A DNA stretch of 64,000 nt from a virus: positions 1-64,000 of IMG/VR virus record IMGVR_UViG_3300035666_000005; one strand, given 5' to 3'. The position numbers were made by a program, and so were the translations under genes. Positions 33,004 through 40,054 of this stretch are shown in pieces (the stretch's first letter is position 1; each line of letters starts with the position of its first letter). A model generated the notes under the pieces. It was given only the letters and a program-made list of their open reading frames with translations. It had not been told where the DNA came from and made no database searches.

Positions 33004-34062
33004 TTATATTACACTAATATTAATTAAATTTAAATCATTTTTTACCATTAATTCAACTAAGTTTTCAAAATTAATTTCAGCATTCCAATTTAGTTCTTCT
33101 TTGGCTTTTTTAGGATTTCCTAACAATAGATCTACCTCTGCCGGTCTATAAAAATTAGGATTAATTTTAACTAAAACTTGTTGTTTATCAGAAAATAGTT
33201 GTTCATTTATTTCTGAATGATCCTTAGATGAATAGCCCCAATAACTTTTAATTCCAGCAAAATAAAAAGCTTTTTCTATAAATTCTTTTACGGTATATGT
33301 TTTTCCAGAGGCTAATAAATATTCTTTTGGATAGGATTGATTTAACATTAGCCAAACTCCTTTAACAAAATCTTTTGCATGACTCCAATCTCGTTTAGCA
33401 TAAATGTTCCCAAGCTCTAAAGGTTTAAAATCTATATTATCTTCTATAGCTTTTTTTATACGAGCAACTTCTTTTGTAATTTTACGAGTAACAAATTCTT
33501 CACCTCTTCTTTCGCTTTCATGGTTATACAATAAGCCTTGAATAGCGTAAAGGTTATAACTTTCTCTATAAACTTTTACAATATGTCTTGCCGCAGCTTT
33601 TGCTGCTCCATAGGGACTTCTTGGCTTTAATGGGTGGTTTTCATCTTGCGGACTATAGTCTACATTACCAAGTTCTTCTGAAGATCCCGCATTATAAAAT
33701 CTACATTGTGGAGCATGTTTTCGAATTGCTTCTAAACATCTAATAACTCCAATTGCATCAATATCAAAAGTTTGCTCTGGGATTTGCCAAGAAGCTCCAA
33801 CAAAACTTTGGGCTGCTAAATTAATAAAATAATCTGGCTTAATTTGTATTACAATATTGTCTATTGATTGCGAATCTGTTAAATCTCCAATTACTAATTT
33901 AAATCTATTATTATTTAATAAATGTTTTATATTATGATAGTTATTTGTAGAAGTTCTTCTAACCATACCATATATTTCATAATCTGTATTTTCTAAAAGA
34001 TAATCAGCCATGTAACTCCCATCTTGCCCAGTTACACCAGTAATAATTACTTTTTTAAGCAT
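33004..34062 (-). CDS. gmd: GDP-mannose 4,6-dehydratase
   Basis: 352 residues from the ATG at 34062. The run of four ATGs from 34083 comes from acidic codons of the upstream gene read in another frame. The NAD(P) motif ITGVTGQDGSYM is at the start. SAAQS-type AAQSFVGASW, NAGSSEELG and SPYGAAKAA (the YxxxK active site) are present. The length and blocks match Gmd. It makes GDP-4-keto-6-deoxymannose, a precursor for fucose, rhamnose or perosamine-type sugars used in surface glycans. Confidence 0.93.
   Translation of the reverse strand: MLKKVIITGVTGQDGSYMADYLLENTDYEIYGMVRRTSTNNYHNIKHLLNNNRFKLVIGDLTDSQSIDNIVIQIKPDYFINLAAQSFVGASWQIPEQTFDIDAIGVIRCLEAIRKHAPQCRFYNAGSSEELGNVDYSPQDENHPLKPRSPYGAAKAAARHIVKVYRESYNLYAIQGLLYNHESERRGEEFVTRKITKEVARIKKAIEDNIDFKPLELGNIYAKRDWSHAKDFVKGVWLMLNQSYPKEYLLASGKTYTVKEFIEKAFYFAGIKSYWGYSSKDHSEINEQLFSDKQQVLVKINPNFYRPAEVDLLLGNPKKAKEELNWNAEINFENLVELMVKNDLNLINISVI
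33009..33015 (-). promoter_or_regulatory. AGTGTAA variant of the late-promoter motif
   Basis: On the minus strand AGTGTAA is followed by TATAAAATAT and lies 10 nt before the ATG at 32998. It sits in the last codons of gmd. Compare 7399 and 13786. Confidence 0.3.
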
Positions 34063-34492
34063 ATTCTTCATCATCGTCATCATCGTCTTTATTTGGTGGT
34101 TCGTATTTTTGCTGATTGTCTAAAGTTTTAAGAAAAAAATTTTCTATTTGATTTAATATATTATTATATTTTTCTTGATATATTTCTGTGCTTTCTGTTA
34201 TTTCATTACTATTTTGAAGGGCAGAGTAAAATACATTTTTAGGAGAATTTAATATATCATTAATAATTTTTAAATCTGATCCTGCAATGTTTTGGTGTGC
34301 AAATTTTTTCCATGTTTTAATAAATTCTTTATGAACATGTTGATTTTTAAATTCGTTTTCTTCGTTTATATAATTAGCTATATAGTTAAAACAAAAAAAT
34401 AACATAGACCATTGAAGATTTTGCATAAATTTTGTTTCTAATGTTTGGTCCATTGAATCTCTTAAATCTTTATGCAAATCTTTATTTTTCAT
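34055..34492 (-). CDS. Hypothetical protein with acidic C-terminal tail
   Basis: 145 residues from the ATG at 34492 (one-base overlap with the reductase stop, TAATG). It is mostly helical and ends in KDDDDDDEEYA. No motif recognised. The acidic tail could mediate contacts with basic or DNA-binding proteins, but this is only a possibility. It is coupled to gmd by an 8-base overlap. Confidence 0.6.
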   Translation of the reverse strand: MKNKDLHKDLRDSMDQTLETKFMQNLQWSMLFFCFNYIANYINEENEFKNQHVHKEFIKTWKKFAHQNIAGSDLKIINDILNSPKNVFYSALQNSNEITESTEIYQEKYNNILNQIENFFLKTLDNQQKYEPPNKDDDDDDEEYA

Positions 34493-36471
34493 TATTTTAT
34501 TGGGCAAGCGCCGCCTTCACATTCGATACCTTCTAAAGCTTCGTTACCAATATTTTGATTCAAAATAGAAATAGGTTTTACTTTAGATTTTTTAATTTCA
34601 TATTGTTCTTTTGTAATTTCTTCGTAAGGAGCTTGTTTGAAACCATGTTTTTGTCTCAATAGAAAGCTTACAGATTTAATTCCATTTTCATAATTATCTG
34701 ATAGCCATTGTTTTAAAGACGGAAGTTCATCTTCTGAATAATAAGCTGTAACACTAACAGCATTATCAGACCAAACTTCTTGAAGTTTTTTTACCATATC
34801 AAGTTGTTTAATTACCCCCATATCATCAGCGAATAAAGCTCCATCTGGAGTTTCACAAGGAAACTCAACTACTACGGTATCATGATTTTCAGAACCATCA
34901 AAATTAACTACATATTCAGTATAATAACCCAAATCCCTGCAATAAGAAACTAAAGGATCATTACTAGCCATACGAATTCTACGTGTATAATATTTAGAAT
35001 AAGCAGGATGAACACCTGGAGTAGCACCAGCAAGAAGACTCAATGTTCCACTTGGTTTAACAGTTGTTAATTTGATACTACGATTCCATCCACGCTCTTT
35101 ACTCCACTCTTTGTCAAATTTACGAAGTTCTTTATAGCAAGCGTCAAGCCAGTCAATTTTATCCAAAGATTGACAAATACCTGTGACCCCCAAACCAAGG
35201 CGCATATTTTTATGTACAATTTTATTTGTTTCTTCATGAATAAAAGGTAGCGCAGCAATAGCTTTTTGAGTTTTATATAAAAGTCTCGCGCAAAGAATTA
35301 ATTCTTCTTTCGAAGAAATATTATTTAGATATAGTTCTGATAAGTTGCAGCATTCATAAGAAGCTAGACTTATTTCTCCACAAGGGTTTGTTCCAACTAC
35401 ATTATCTTCATCGGTGGGATAAAGATTACTATCTTTCATCGGACCATCTTTTAAACGTCCATACTTTTGAGAAAGAGGAAGATTAAAAAATCCATAAGGC
35501 TCACCTTTAGCAAAACCTGTTTCAGAATCTAGAGCATAACCATTATTCCATATCTCATTTGAGATATGAGAAAAATCATCTGCATAAATTGTATTATTAG
35601 ACATGGCTCTCCAATTTGGAATATTACCAAGCGACCAATTTTTGGCACGAAGAAACAAATAATCATCTGGATCTCCAATAGCAATTTGAGCACTACGACG
35701 AACATTGCCAGAAACAACAATCCCACCAATGATATTACAAATATCAAGAACATCAATAGAACGAAGTTTTTTACCTTCTCTAGTTTGAAAGATTTTGTTA
35801 ATTTTTTCTATACCGTCAATAAGAATTTGAGGTCCACTAGCAATACCTCCAAATCCACCAATACGTTCTCCAGCGCCACGAATTAAAATTGTCGAATAAT
35901 TAAATGATTTTCCTTTAATAAAGAAGGCTTCGAGAACTCTTTCTAAAAGTCTAATCCAGCCTTCACGACTATCTGGTACAATAAAATCGGCATCTTTTGT
36001 ATTTTTATGAACAATATTAACTTCTTTTTTGATGCGTGGTAATTCATGAATATCTTCACGACGAATTGAAAATCCTACGCCCCCACCTAACATCAAGTTT
36101 TCAAAAAGGAAAAGAAAAGACCTAATACTATTCATTGACACATTCCAGCAGTTAAGAAGTGAATTCGCGCCGAAACGATCAACGGTCGGAGTCCCAAGCT
36201 GCCAGAGCATTCTTCCGGCAAAATTACATTTAAGATTAAAAATAAGATCGAAAAGCTGTTCAGCTTCTTCTTGTGTATAATTTGCACCAATTTTTTGCGC
36301 CCCATTAACACAGCGCCGAATAGTTTCATGCCATTCCTCTGTCTTGCCATCTTCTTTAAGACGAGCATAAGTTCTCTTATAAACAATATATCCCAAACCA
36401 TTAAAACCCCAATTTGGCTGCTTATTTGAATATTTGTTTGCGAATTTCTCTGAAATAATTTCTGTGTTCAT
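34492..36471 (-). CDS. nrdJ: Adenosylcobalamin-dependent ribonucleotide reductase (class II)
   Basis: 659 residues. GGGVGFS near 125-131 lies in the nucleotide site and NPCGEISLASYECCNLSEL near 355-375 is the active-site Cys/Asn/Glu block. The C-terminal end CEGGACPIK carries the redox Cys pair. The size and motifs match monomeric class II ribonucleoside-triphosphate reductases. It makes dNTPs without oxygen and needs B12 from the host. It has its own TTGCCA-N17-TATAAT promoter. Confidence 0.9.
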   Translation of the reverse strand: MNTEIISEKFANKYSNKQPNWGFNGLGYIVYKRTYARLKEDGKTEEWHETIRRCVNGAQKIGANYTQEEAEQLFDLIFNLKCNFAGRMLWQLGTPTVDRFGANSLLNCWNVSMNSIRSFLFLFENLMLGGGVGFSIRREDIHELPRIKKEVNIVHKNTKDADFIVPDSREGWIRLLERVLEAFFIKGKSFNYSTILIRGAGERIGGFGGIASGPQILIDGIEKINKIFQTREGKKLRSIDVLDICNIIGGIVVSGNVRRSAQIAIGDPDDYLFLRAKNWSLGNIPNWRAMSNNTIYADDFSHISNEIWNNGYALDSETGFAKGEPYGFFNLPLSQKYGRLKDGPMKDSNLYPTDEDNVVGTNPCGEISLASYECCNLSELYLNNISSKEELILCARLLYKTQKAIAALPFIHEETNKIVHKNMRLGLGVTGICQSLDKIDWLDACYKELRKFDKEWSKERGWNRSIKLTTVKPSGTLSLLAGATPGVHPAYSKYYTRRIRMASNDPLVSYCRDLGYYTEYVVNFDGSENHDTVVVEFPCETPDGALFADDMGVIKQLDMVKKLQEVWSDNAVSVTAYYSEDELPSLKQWLSDNYENGIKSVSFLLRQKHGFKQAPYEEITKEQYEIKKSKVKPISILNQNIGNEALEGIECEGGACPIK

Positions 36472-36484
36472 TTTAGTATTATAA

Positions 36485-36513
36485 ATTATACATCAATATG
36501 ATTTACGTGGCAA
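36485..36513 (-). promoter_or_regulatory. Sigma70-type promoter of nrdJ
   Basis: Minus strand TTGCCA (36513-36508), 17-nt spacer, perfect TATAAT (36490-36485), then 13 nt to the ATG at 36471. No SD sequence is seen in the short leader. Confidence 0.7.
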
Positions 36514-36544
36514 AAAAATAAAAACTATCAAAATGAAAAATATT

Positions 36545-36883
36545 TCATTGAACAGATTTTGGTGTATAGTTTAAATTTCTTTTTTGTTTCCAATTTCTAA
36601 CGTAATCTTTTTTTACTGGGTCATTTTGACTTCCACCACGTTTTTCGCTTAATTCTTTAGAAAGATCCATCATTTCACCAAATGTTCCGGCTTTATTAGT
36701 TTTATCCATAAAAGCGCGTTTAGAATATGGATCAATATTAGTATCAATACTAGCTTGTGGAATTACAAATTCTCGATTCCATTTAAGACCATCTTCATCA
36801 ATATATATTTTTTCATCGTTCATATGAAAAAATATTTCTTGAATTTCGCCGCTTTCTGGATGACTAAACAAATAATAAGGCAT
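36545..36883 (-). CDS. FmdB-like zinc-ribbon-derived protein without the Cys residues
   Basis: 112 residues. MPYYLFSHPESGEIQEIFF resembles the start of FmdB-type zinc-ribbon proteins (MPxYxYxC..CG..) but has no Cys. The rest is charged, with RGGSQNDPVKKDYVRNW near the C-terminus. Related Cys-less versions occur in phages. Function unknown. The ATG at 36883 follows the small gene at 36887-37039 by three bases. Confidence 0.55.
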   Translation of the reverse strand: MPYYLFSHPESGEIQEIFFHMNDEKIYIDEDGLKWNREFVIPQASIDTNIDPYSKRAFMDKTNKAGTFGEMMDLSKELSEKRGGSQNDPVKKDYVRNWKQKRNLNYTPKSVQ

Positions 36884-36886
36884 ACC

Positions 36887-37039
36887 TTATTTTATTTGTT
36901 TTTTATTCATTTTTCTAATTTGATAAGCTCTTGGAGACATTCTACGTAATTCTCCATTTGGCATTCGCATGTATTCCGTACCATCTTTAAATTGAAGTTT
37001 TTCTCCTAAAAATTTAGTATTAGTATTTTCTATGTTCAT
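36887..37039 (-). CDS. Very small hypothetical protein (50 aa)
   Basis: An ATG at 37039 with TAA at 36889-36887 gives 50 residues, basic and Met/Arg-rich at the end (MPNGELRRMSPRAYQIRKM). Its stop and the next start are three bases apart, and its ATG overlaps the stop of the glycosyltransferase gene upstream (ATGA at 37036-37039). That coupling is the evidence that it is real despite its size. Confidence 0.55.
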   Translation of the reverse strand: MNIENTNTKFLGEKLQFKDGTEYMRMPNGELRRMSPRAYQIRKMNKKQIK

Positions 37040-38124
37040 ATATTTTCAAGAATATTTAATATTTTATTTACCATATTTTTATAAGAAAATGCTTCTTGTA
37101 ATTTTAAACCAGAAGTATTAATTGAGTTTTCTAAATAACGTTTTTCAATTTTATCCAAACCATTTAAGAAATCTTCTTCTGACCAATCAAAAATATTACC
37201 CTGATTAAATTCTAAACCCTGTTTAAAGAAAATATTATCATAAACAGGAATTTTTCCAAAAGGATCAATTAAGACAGTATTACTTTCATTCATCCAATCT
37301 TTATATGCATGAGCATTTAAACCTAAACAATGTTTTCCAAGAGCTACAGTTTGAAATTCTGGTAAACCCCAACCTTCTCCGCCACTCATTGCCAGAACAA
37401 TATCAGTATTATTTAACAAATCATTATAAGCTTCATTAGAGGGTATGAAATTTAGAAAATTTATATTCCAAAATTTTTGATTATTTAAAGCCTGATTAAT
37501 AAGCTGCATTTGAGCTTGAGGATCTAAAAAGTTATTAAATATAGCACAGTTCAAACTATATTTAGTATTGTTTCCATATTTTTTAGCCCATAATTGCAGT
37601 GTTTTTAAATGTCTTTTTCTTTGAGGTTCTAATTTCCCAAATAAACCAAAATTAATAGTATCTCTTTTTTTAGGTAAAACTTGTTTAAAGTGAGCATTAT
37701 CGAACCCCAAAGGGATAAAATCTACATTATCTATGCCAAAATTTTTAAATACATTTACAGAATAATTGCTTGAAAATAAAACTAAATGATTATTTTTTAT
37801 AATATTTTTTTCTGAAGTAGTCGGAGAATCAACTTCATAAAAAGTTAATAATACTTGTTTGTTAGAATAACTTTCTAAACTACCATTCAAATGCCATAAT
37901 TTGAAAATAGGATTATTTCTATTGTGTATTTTAGTTGATTTTAAAATAGATTCTTGAATCCAATTAAAAAATTGTACGTCTTGTTGTTGAGTTGATATAT
38001 CAACATTTCCAATTGGAAATAATACTATTTCTTTATTTTGTTTATAAAGTTCTCTTAAAATAGAGAAAGAGACTTGCCCTAAAGAAGTAGAATTTAAAGG
38101 TAAATTAAATGCTAACTTAGACAC
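37036..38124 (-). CDS. GT4-like glycosyltransferase
   Basis: 362 residues, GTG start at 38124. The GT-B signatures are AMSGGEGWGLPEFQTVALGKHCLGL (E-x7-E, near 255-275) and FGLFGKLEPQRKRH (near 160-175). No N-terminal signal. It is a fourth or fifth sugar transferase of the window, isolated from the main cluster but of the same type. It probably decorates the same glycan or the virion. Confidence 0.75.
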   Translation of the reverse strand: MSKLAFNLPLNSTSLGQVSFSILRELYKQNKEIVLFPIGNVDISTQQQDVQFFNWIQESILKSTKIHNRNNPIFKLWHLNGSLESYSNKQVLLTFYEVDSPTTSEKNIIKNNHLVLFSSNYSVNVFKNFGIDNVDFIPLGFDNAHFKQVLPKKRDTINFGLFGKLEPQRKRHLKTLQLWAKKYGNNTKYSLNCAIFNNFLDPQAQMQLINQALNNQKFWNINFLNFIPSNEAYNDLLNNTDIVLAMSGGEGWGLPEFQTVALGKHCLGLNAHAYKDWMNESNTVLIDPFGKIPVYDNIFFKQGLEFNQGNIFDWSEEDFLNGLDKIEKRYLENSINTSGLKLQEAFSYKNMVNKILNILENI

Positions 38125-38127
38125 AAC

Positions 38128-38448
38128 TTAAAATGGAATTTCTTCTGTTTTTGTTTCTTTTTTTACTGTTGCCTCTGTTTTTGGACTTTCAATTTTTTTT
38201 GAATCTTCCGTGTTATCAGAATTTGTTGGTAATGAGCCTGTATTTTTTACAGGACCATTATCAAAGTAAATACGATAATCTGGTTGATTTGAACCCTCTG
38301 TTTTATATTTGTTTTTAAAAACCATCACGCTAATTTCTTCCCCAGTTTTAGATTTAATTTTTCCAGTAAGAAATTGTGTTCCAGTTTTTGATGTTTTAAT
38401 CCAAAAAGCTCCAGCTTCTTCGAGTTTAGGTTTTTCGTTTTTATCCAT
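38128..38448 (-). CDS. SSB-like small protein with EEIPF tip
   Basis: 106 residues. The N-terminal 60 read as a beta-rich OB-like domain (GAFWIKTSKTGTQFLTGKI, then SVMVFKNKYK and PDYRIYFD). The C-terminal half is an unstructured charged tail ending in EEIPF. That ending recalls the DDDIPF tip of bacterial SSB, which binds partner proteins. It is therefore a candidate ssDNA-binding protein of the phage replisome. Sequence resemblance is weak and the call is an inference. Confidence 0.5.
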   Translation of the reverse strand: MDKNEKPKLEEAGAFWIKTSKTGTQFLTGKIKSKTGEEISVMVFKNKYKTEGSNQPDYRIYFDNGPVKNTGSLPTNSDNTEDSKKIESPKTEATVKKETKTEEIPF

Positions 38449-38453
38449 AGTAT

Positions 38454-39050
38454 TTATATATTAGAATTAATTGTTTTGTTTGTCAATTTTTTTTTAGCAA
38501 GTTTAATAAATTTATTATGCCAATTTAAAACAGTTTGTGGGGTTACTTTTAATATTTCAGCAATTTCTGAATAATTTAATATACGATCATTATTATAAAA
38601 ATAACGATAATATATTGCATTTTTTGTATTTGGATCGGTAATTTTATCAAATAACTCAATAATAGTATTTATAATTTCTTTTTGATTTTTATTGTTATCT
38701 TTTTTATTAAATTCATTTATATAAAATTCTAAAGAAACATCTTCGGTTGGAATTAATTTCTGATTTTTATTTTTGTAATTTAAACAAAAAAATCGAACTT
38801 GATTACCAAGCCAAGTAGAAAATTTACTACCTTTTCTTTTATCAAAAGAATTTACCGCGTTAAATACTATCCAATATCTATTGTCATTTAGTTCTTCTAA
38901 AGTTAGATTACAATTAGCACAATATTTTTTTCCAATATTAAATATCATTCCGCTATGTCTAAAAACTAATTCTTCTAAACTTTTGCTACATTTTAAATTT
39001 TTTATATTTCTAATTAATGTAGCATCTTTTAATTTTTCACAATTTAACAT
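38454..39050 (-). CDS. Phage RNA polymerase sigma factor (sigma70-family)
   Basis: 198 residues. Region 2 is visible as LEELVFRHSGMIFNIGKKYC and SFDKRKGSKFSTWLGNQVRFFCL (core-binding and -10-melting helices). Region 4 is LNYSEIAEILKVTPQTVLNWHNKFIKLAKKKL, a helix-turn-helix for -35 contacts. It lacks regions 1 and 3, like ECF or phage sigma factors. It has a perfect early-type promoter (TTGACA-N17-TATTAT) with 7 nt to the ATG. It is the obvious candidate to read the ATGTGTAA late motif. Confidence 0.8.
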   Translation of the reverse strand: MLNCEKLKDATLIRNIKNLKCSKSLEELVFRHSGMIFNIGKKYCANCNLTLEELNDNRYWIVFNAVNSFDKRKGSKFSTWLGNQVRFFCLNYKNKNQKLIPTEDVSLEFYINEFNKKDNNKNQKEIINTIIELFDKITDPNTKNAIYYRYFYNNDRILNYSEIAEILKVTPQTVLNWHNKFIKLAKKKLTNKTINSNI

Positions 39051-39057
39051 TGAATTA

Positions 39058-39086
39058 ATAATAAGTTATTTTGAATAACATGTCAA
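39058..39086 (-). promoter_or_regulatory. Sigma70 promoter of the sigma-factor gene
   Basis: Minus strand TTGACA (39086-39081), 17-nt spacer, TATTAT (39063-39058), then 7 nt to the ATG at 39050. It predicts a leaderless early transcript for the phage sigma factor and its downstream genes. Confidence 0.8.
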
Positions 39087-39125
39087 TTTCTTTAGATATA
39101 TTAAATATTATAAATATAATTTTGT

Positions 39126-39160
39126 GAGCAAAGCGAACAAATCGAAGACGAGCAAAGCGA
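39126..39160 (+). repeat. Two copies of GAGCAAAGCGA, period 24
   Basis: GAGCAAAGCGA occurs at 39126-39136 and 39150-39160 in the 156-nt divergent gap between the sigma-factor and 39207 genes. The bases between and after also partly repeat (ATCGAA and TTCGAA). It is clearly more G+C-rich than its surroundings. It could bind a regulator, form RNA structure or be a foreign repeat. No other copy was seen in this window. Confidence 0.6.
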
Positions 39161-39206
39161 GGATTCGAAATAGAAATGTTCCTTTATCATATCTTTTTTG
39201 ATACTT

Positions 39207-39605
39207 ATGTCAAGCTTATTATTTATTTTACTCTGTTGTCTTGGTTCCCTATTTATTCATTTATGGTTTTATTCTGATTTTTTTGCTTTTTATTTAAGAT
39301 TATTTAAAGTTTTAATTCCTTCGAAAATTTATAACTGGTTTTTAATTGAAGAATATTTAAATAATCAAGATCCAAATTTAATAGTAGATAGCTACATAGA
39401 ATATCTTTATATTAAAAGAATATTAGAACCATCTTTTATCATACAATTTTTTTTAAAATTGTTTTCGTGTATTATTTGTTTATCTACATGGGTAGCTATC
39501 ATAATTTCATTAATATACGGTAACTTATTGTATTTTGGTTTAGTATTTATTATATTACGTATATTAGATTTTATTCTTAGATTTGTTTTAAAAAAAGTCA
39601 TATAA
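39207..39605 (+). CDS. Small integral membrane protein
   Basis: 132 residues from the ATG at 39207 (an in-frame TTG at 39198 is less likely). Hydrophobic segments lie at about 1-20, 75-103 and 105-125. It is rich in Phe, Ile and Leu, with no catalytic motif. A weak plus-strand promoter is TTTAGA-N18-TATAAT (39091-39120), inside the repeat-bearing divergent region. Possible roles are superinfection exclusion, holin or envelope modification. None is proven. Confidence 0.6.
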   Translation: MSSLLFILLCCLGSLFIHLWFYSDFFAFYLRLFKVLIPSKIYNWFLIEEYLNNQDPNLIVDSYIEYLYIKRILEPSFIIQFFLKLFSCIICLSTWVAIIISLIYGNLLYFGLVFIILRILDFILRFVLKKVI

Positions 39606-39611
39606 TCATTT

Positions 39612-40046
39612 ATGAAAAAATTAGACTTTTGTAAACCTACAAAATCTGTAACAGGCTCCTGGGTAACATTTGGTTTAACTCAAGACCAAGAAGATTCAAA
39701 AAAAAATGGATTTTATGTAAATATGATTCGCCAAGCAGGTTGGAACAACGAAACAAAAAATGGAACATTTAAAGAAAATGTTAACAACCCAGAAAAACAC
39801 AAAAGAATTAAACTTAGTGAAAATGATATAGCTGAAGTTCTTTTAGTATTAGGATCTAACGGTGAAAAGAAATGGTCTACAGTTCATGCTGGTAAAACAC
39901 CAATTTTTGTGGAGCCATTTATTAAAGATGAAAAACATGTTGGCTATTTAATTAAACTTGGAGGGATCAGTATTGCATTAAATTTTGCAGAAACTCTTCG
40001 TCTTCAAGAATATTTAAAATTGACTTTACAGCAAATGTATTTATAA
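39612..40046 (+). CDS. Conserved-looking hypothetical protein
   Basis: 144 residues. It reads as an alpha/beta protein with KKLDFCKPTKSVTGSWVTFGL at the start, GWNNETKNGTFKENVNN, then SENDIAEVLLVLGSNGEKKWSTVHAGKTPIF and a final helix (FAETLRLQEYLKLTLQQM). This pattern recalls small phage ssDNA- or nucleic-acid-associated proteins of the PC4/Whirly-like type, but I cannot confirm it. A TATAAT box (39601-39606) lies five bases before the ATG, as in the leaderless early genes. Confidence 0.6.
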   Translation: MKKLDFCKPTKSVTGSWVTFGLTQDQEDSKKNGFYVNMIRQAGWNNETKNGTFKENVNNPEKHKRIKLSENDIAEVLLVLGSNGEKKWSTVHAGKTPIFVEPFIKDEKHVGYLIKLGGISIALNFAETLRLQEYLKLTLQQMYL

Positions 40047-40054
40047 TACGAAAT

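Noticed and set aside
34063-34083. Earlier ATGs for Gmd
   Set aside because: They are created by GAT/GAC/GAA codons of the acidic tail of the upstream gene. The normal Gmd start is MLKKVIITG.
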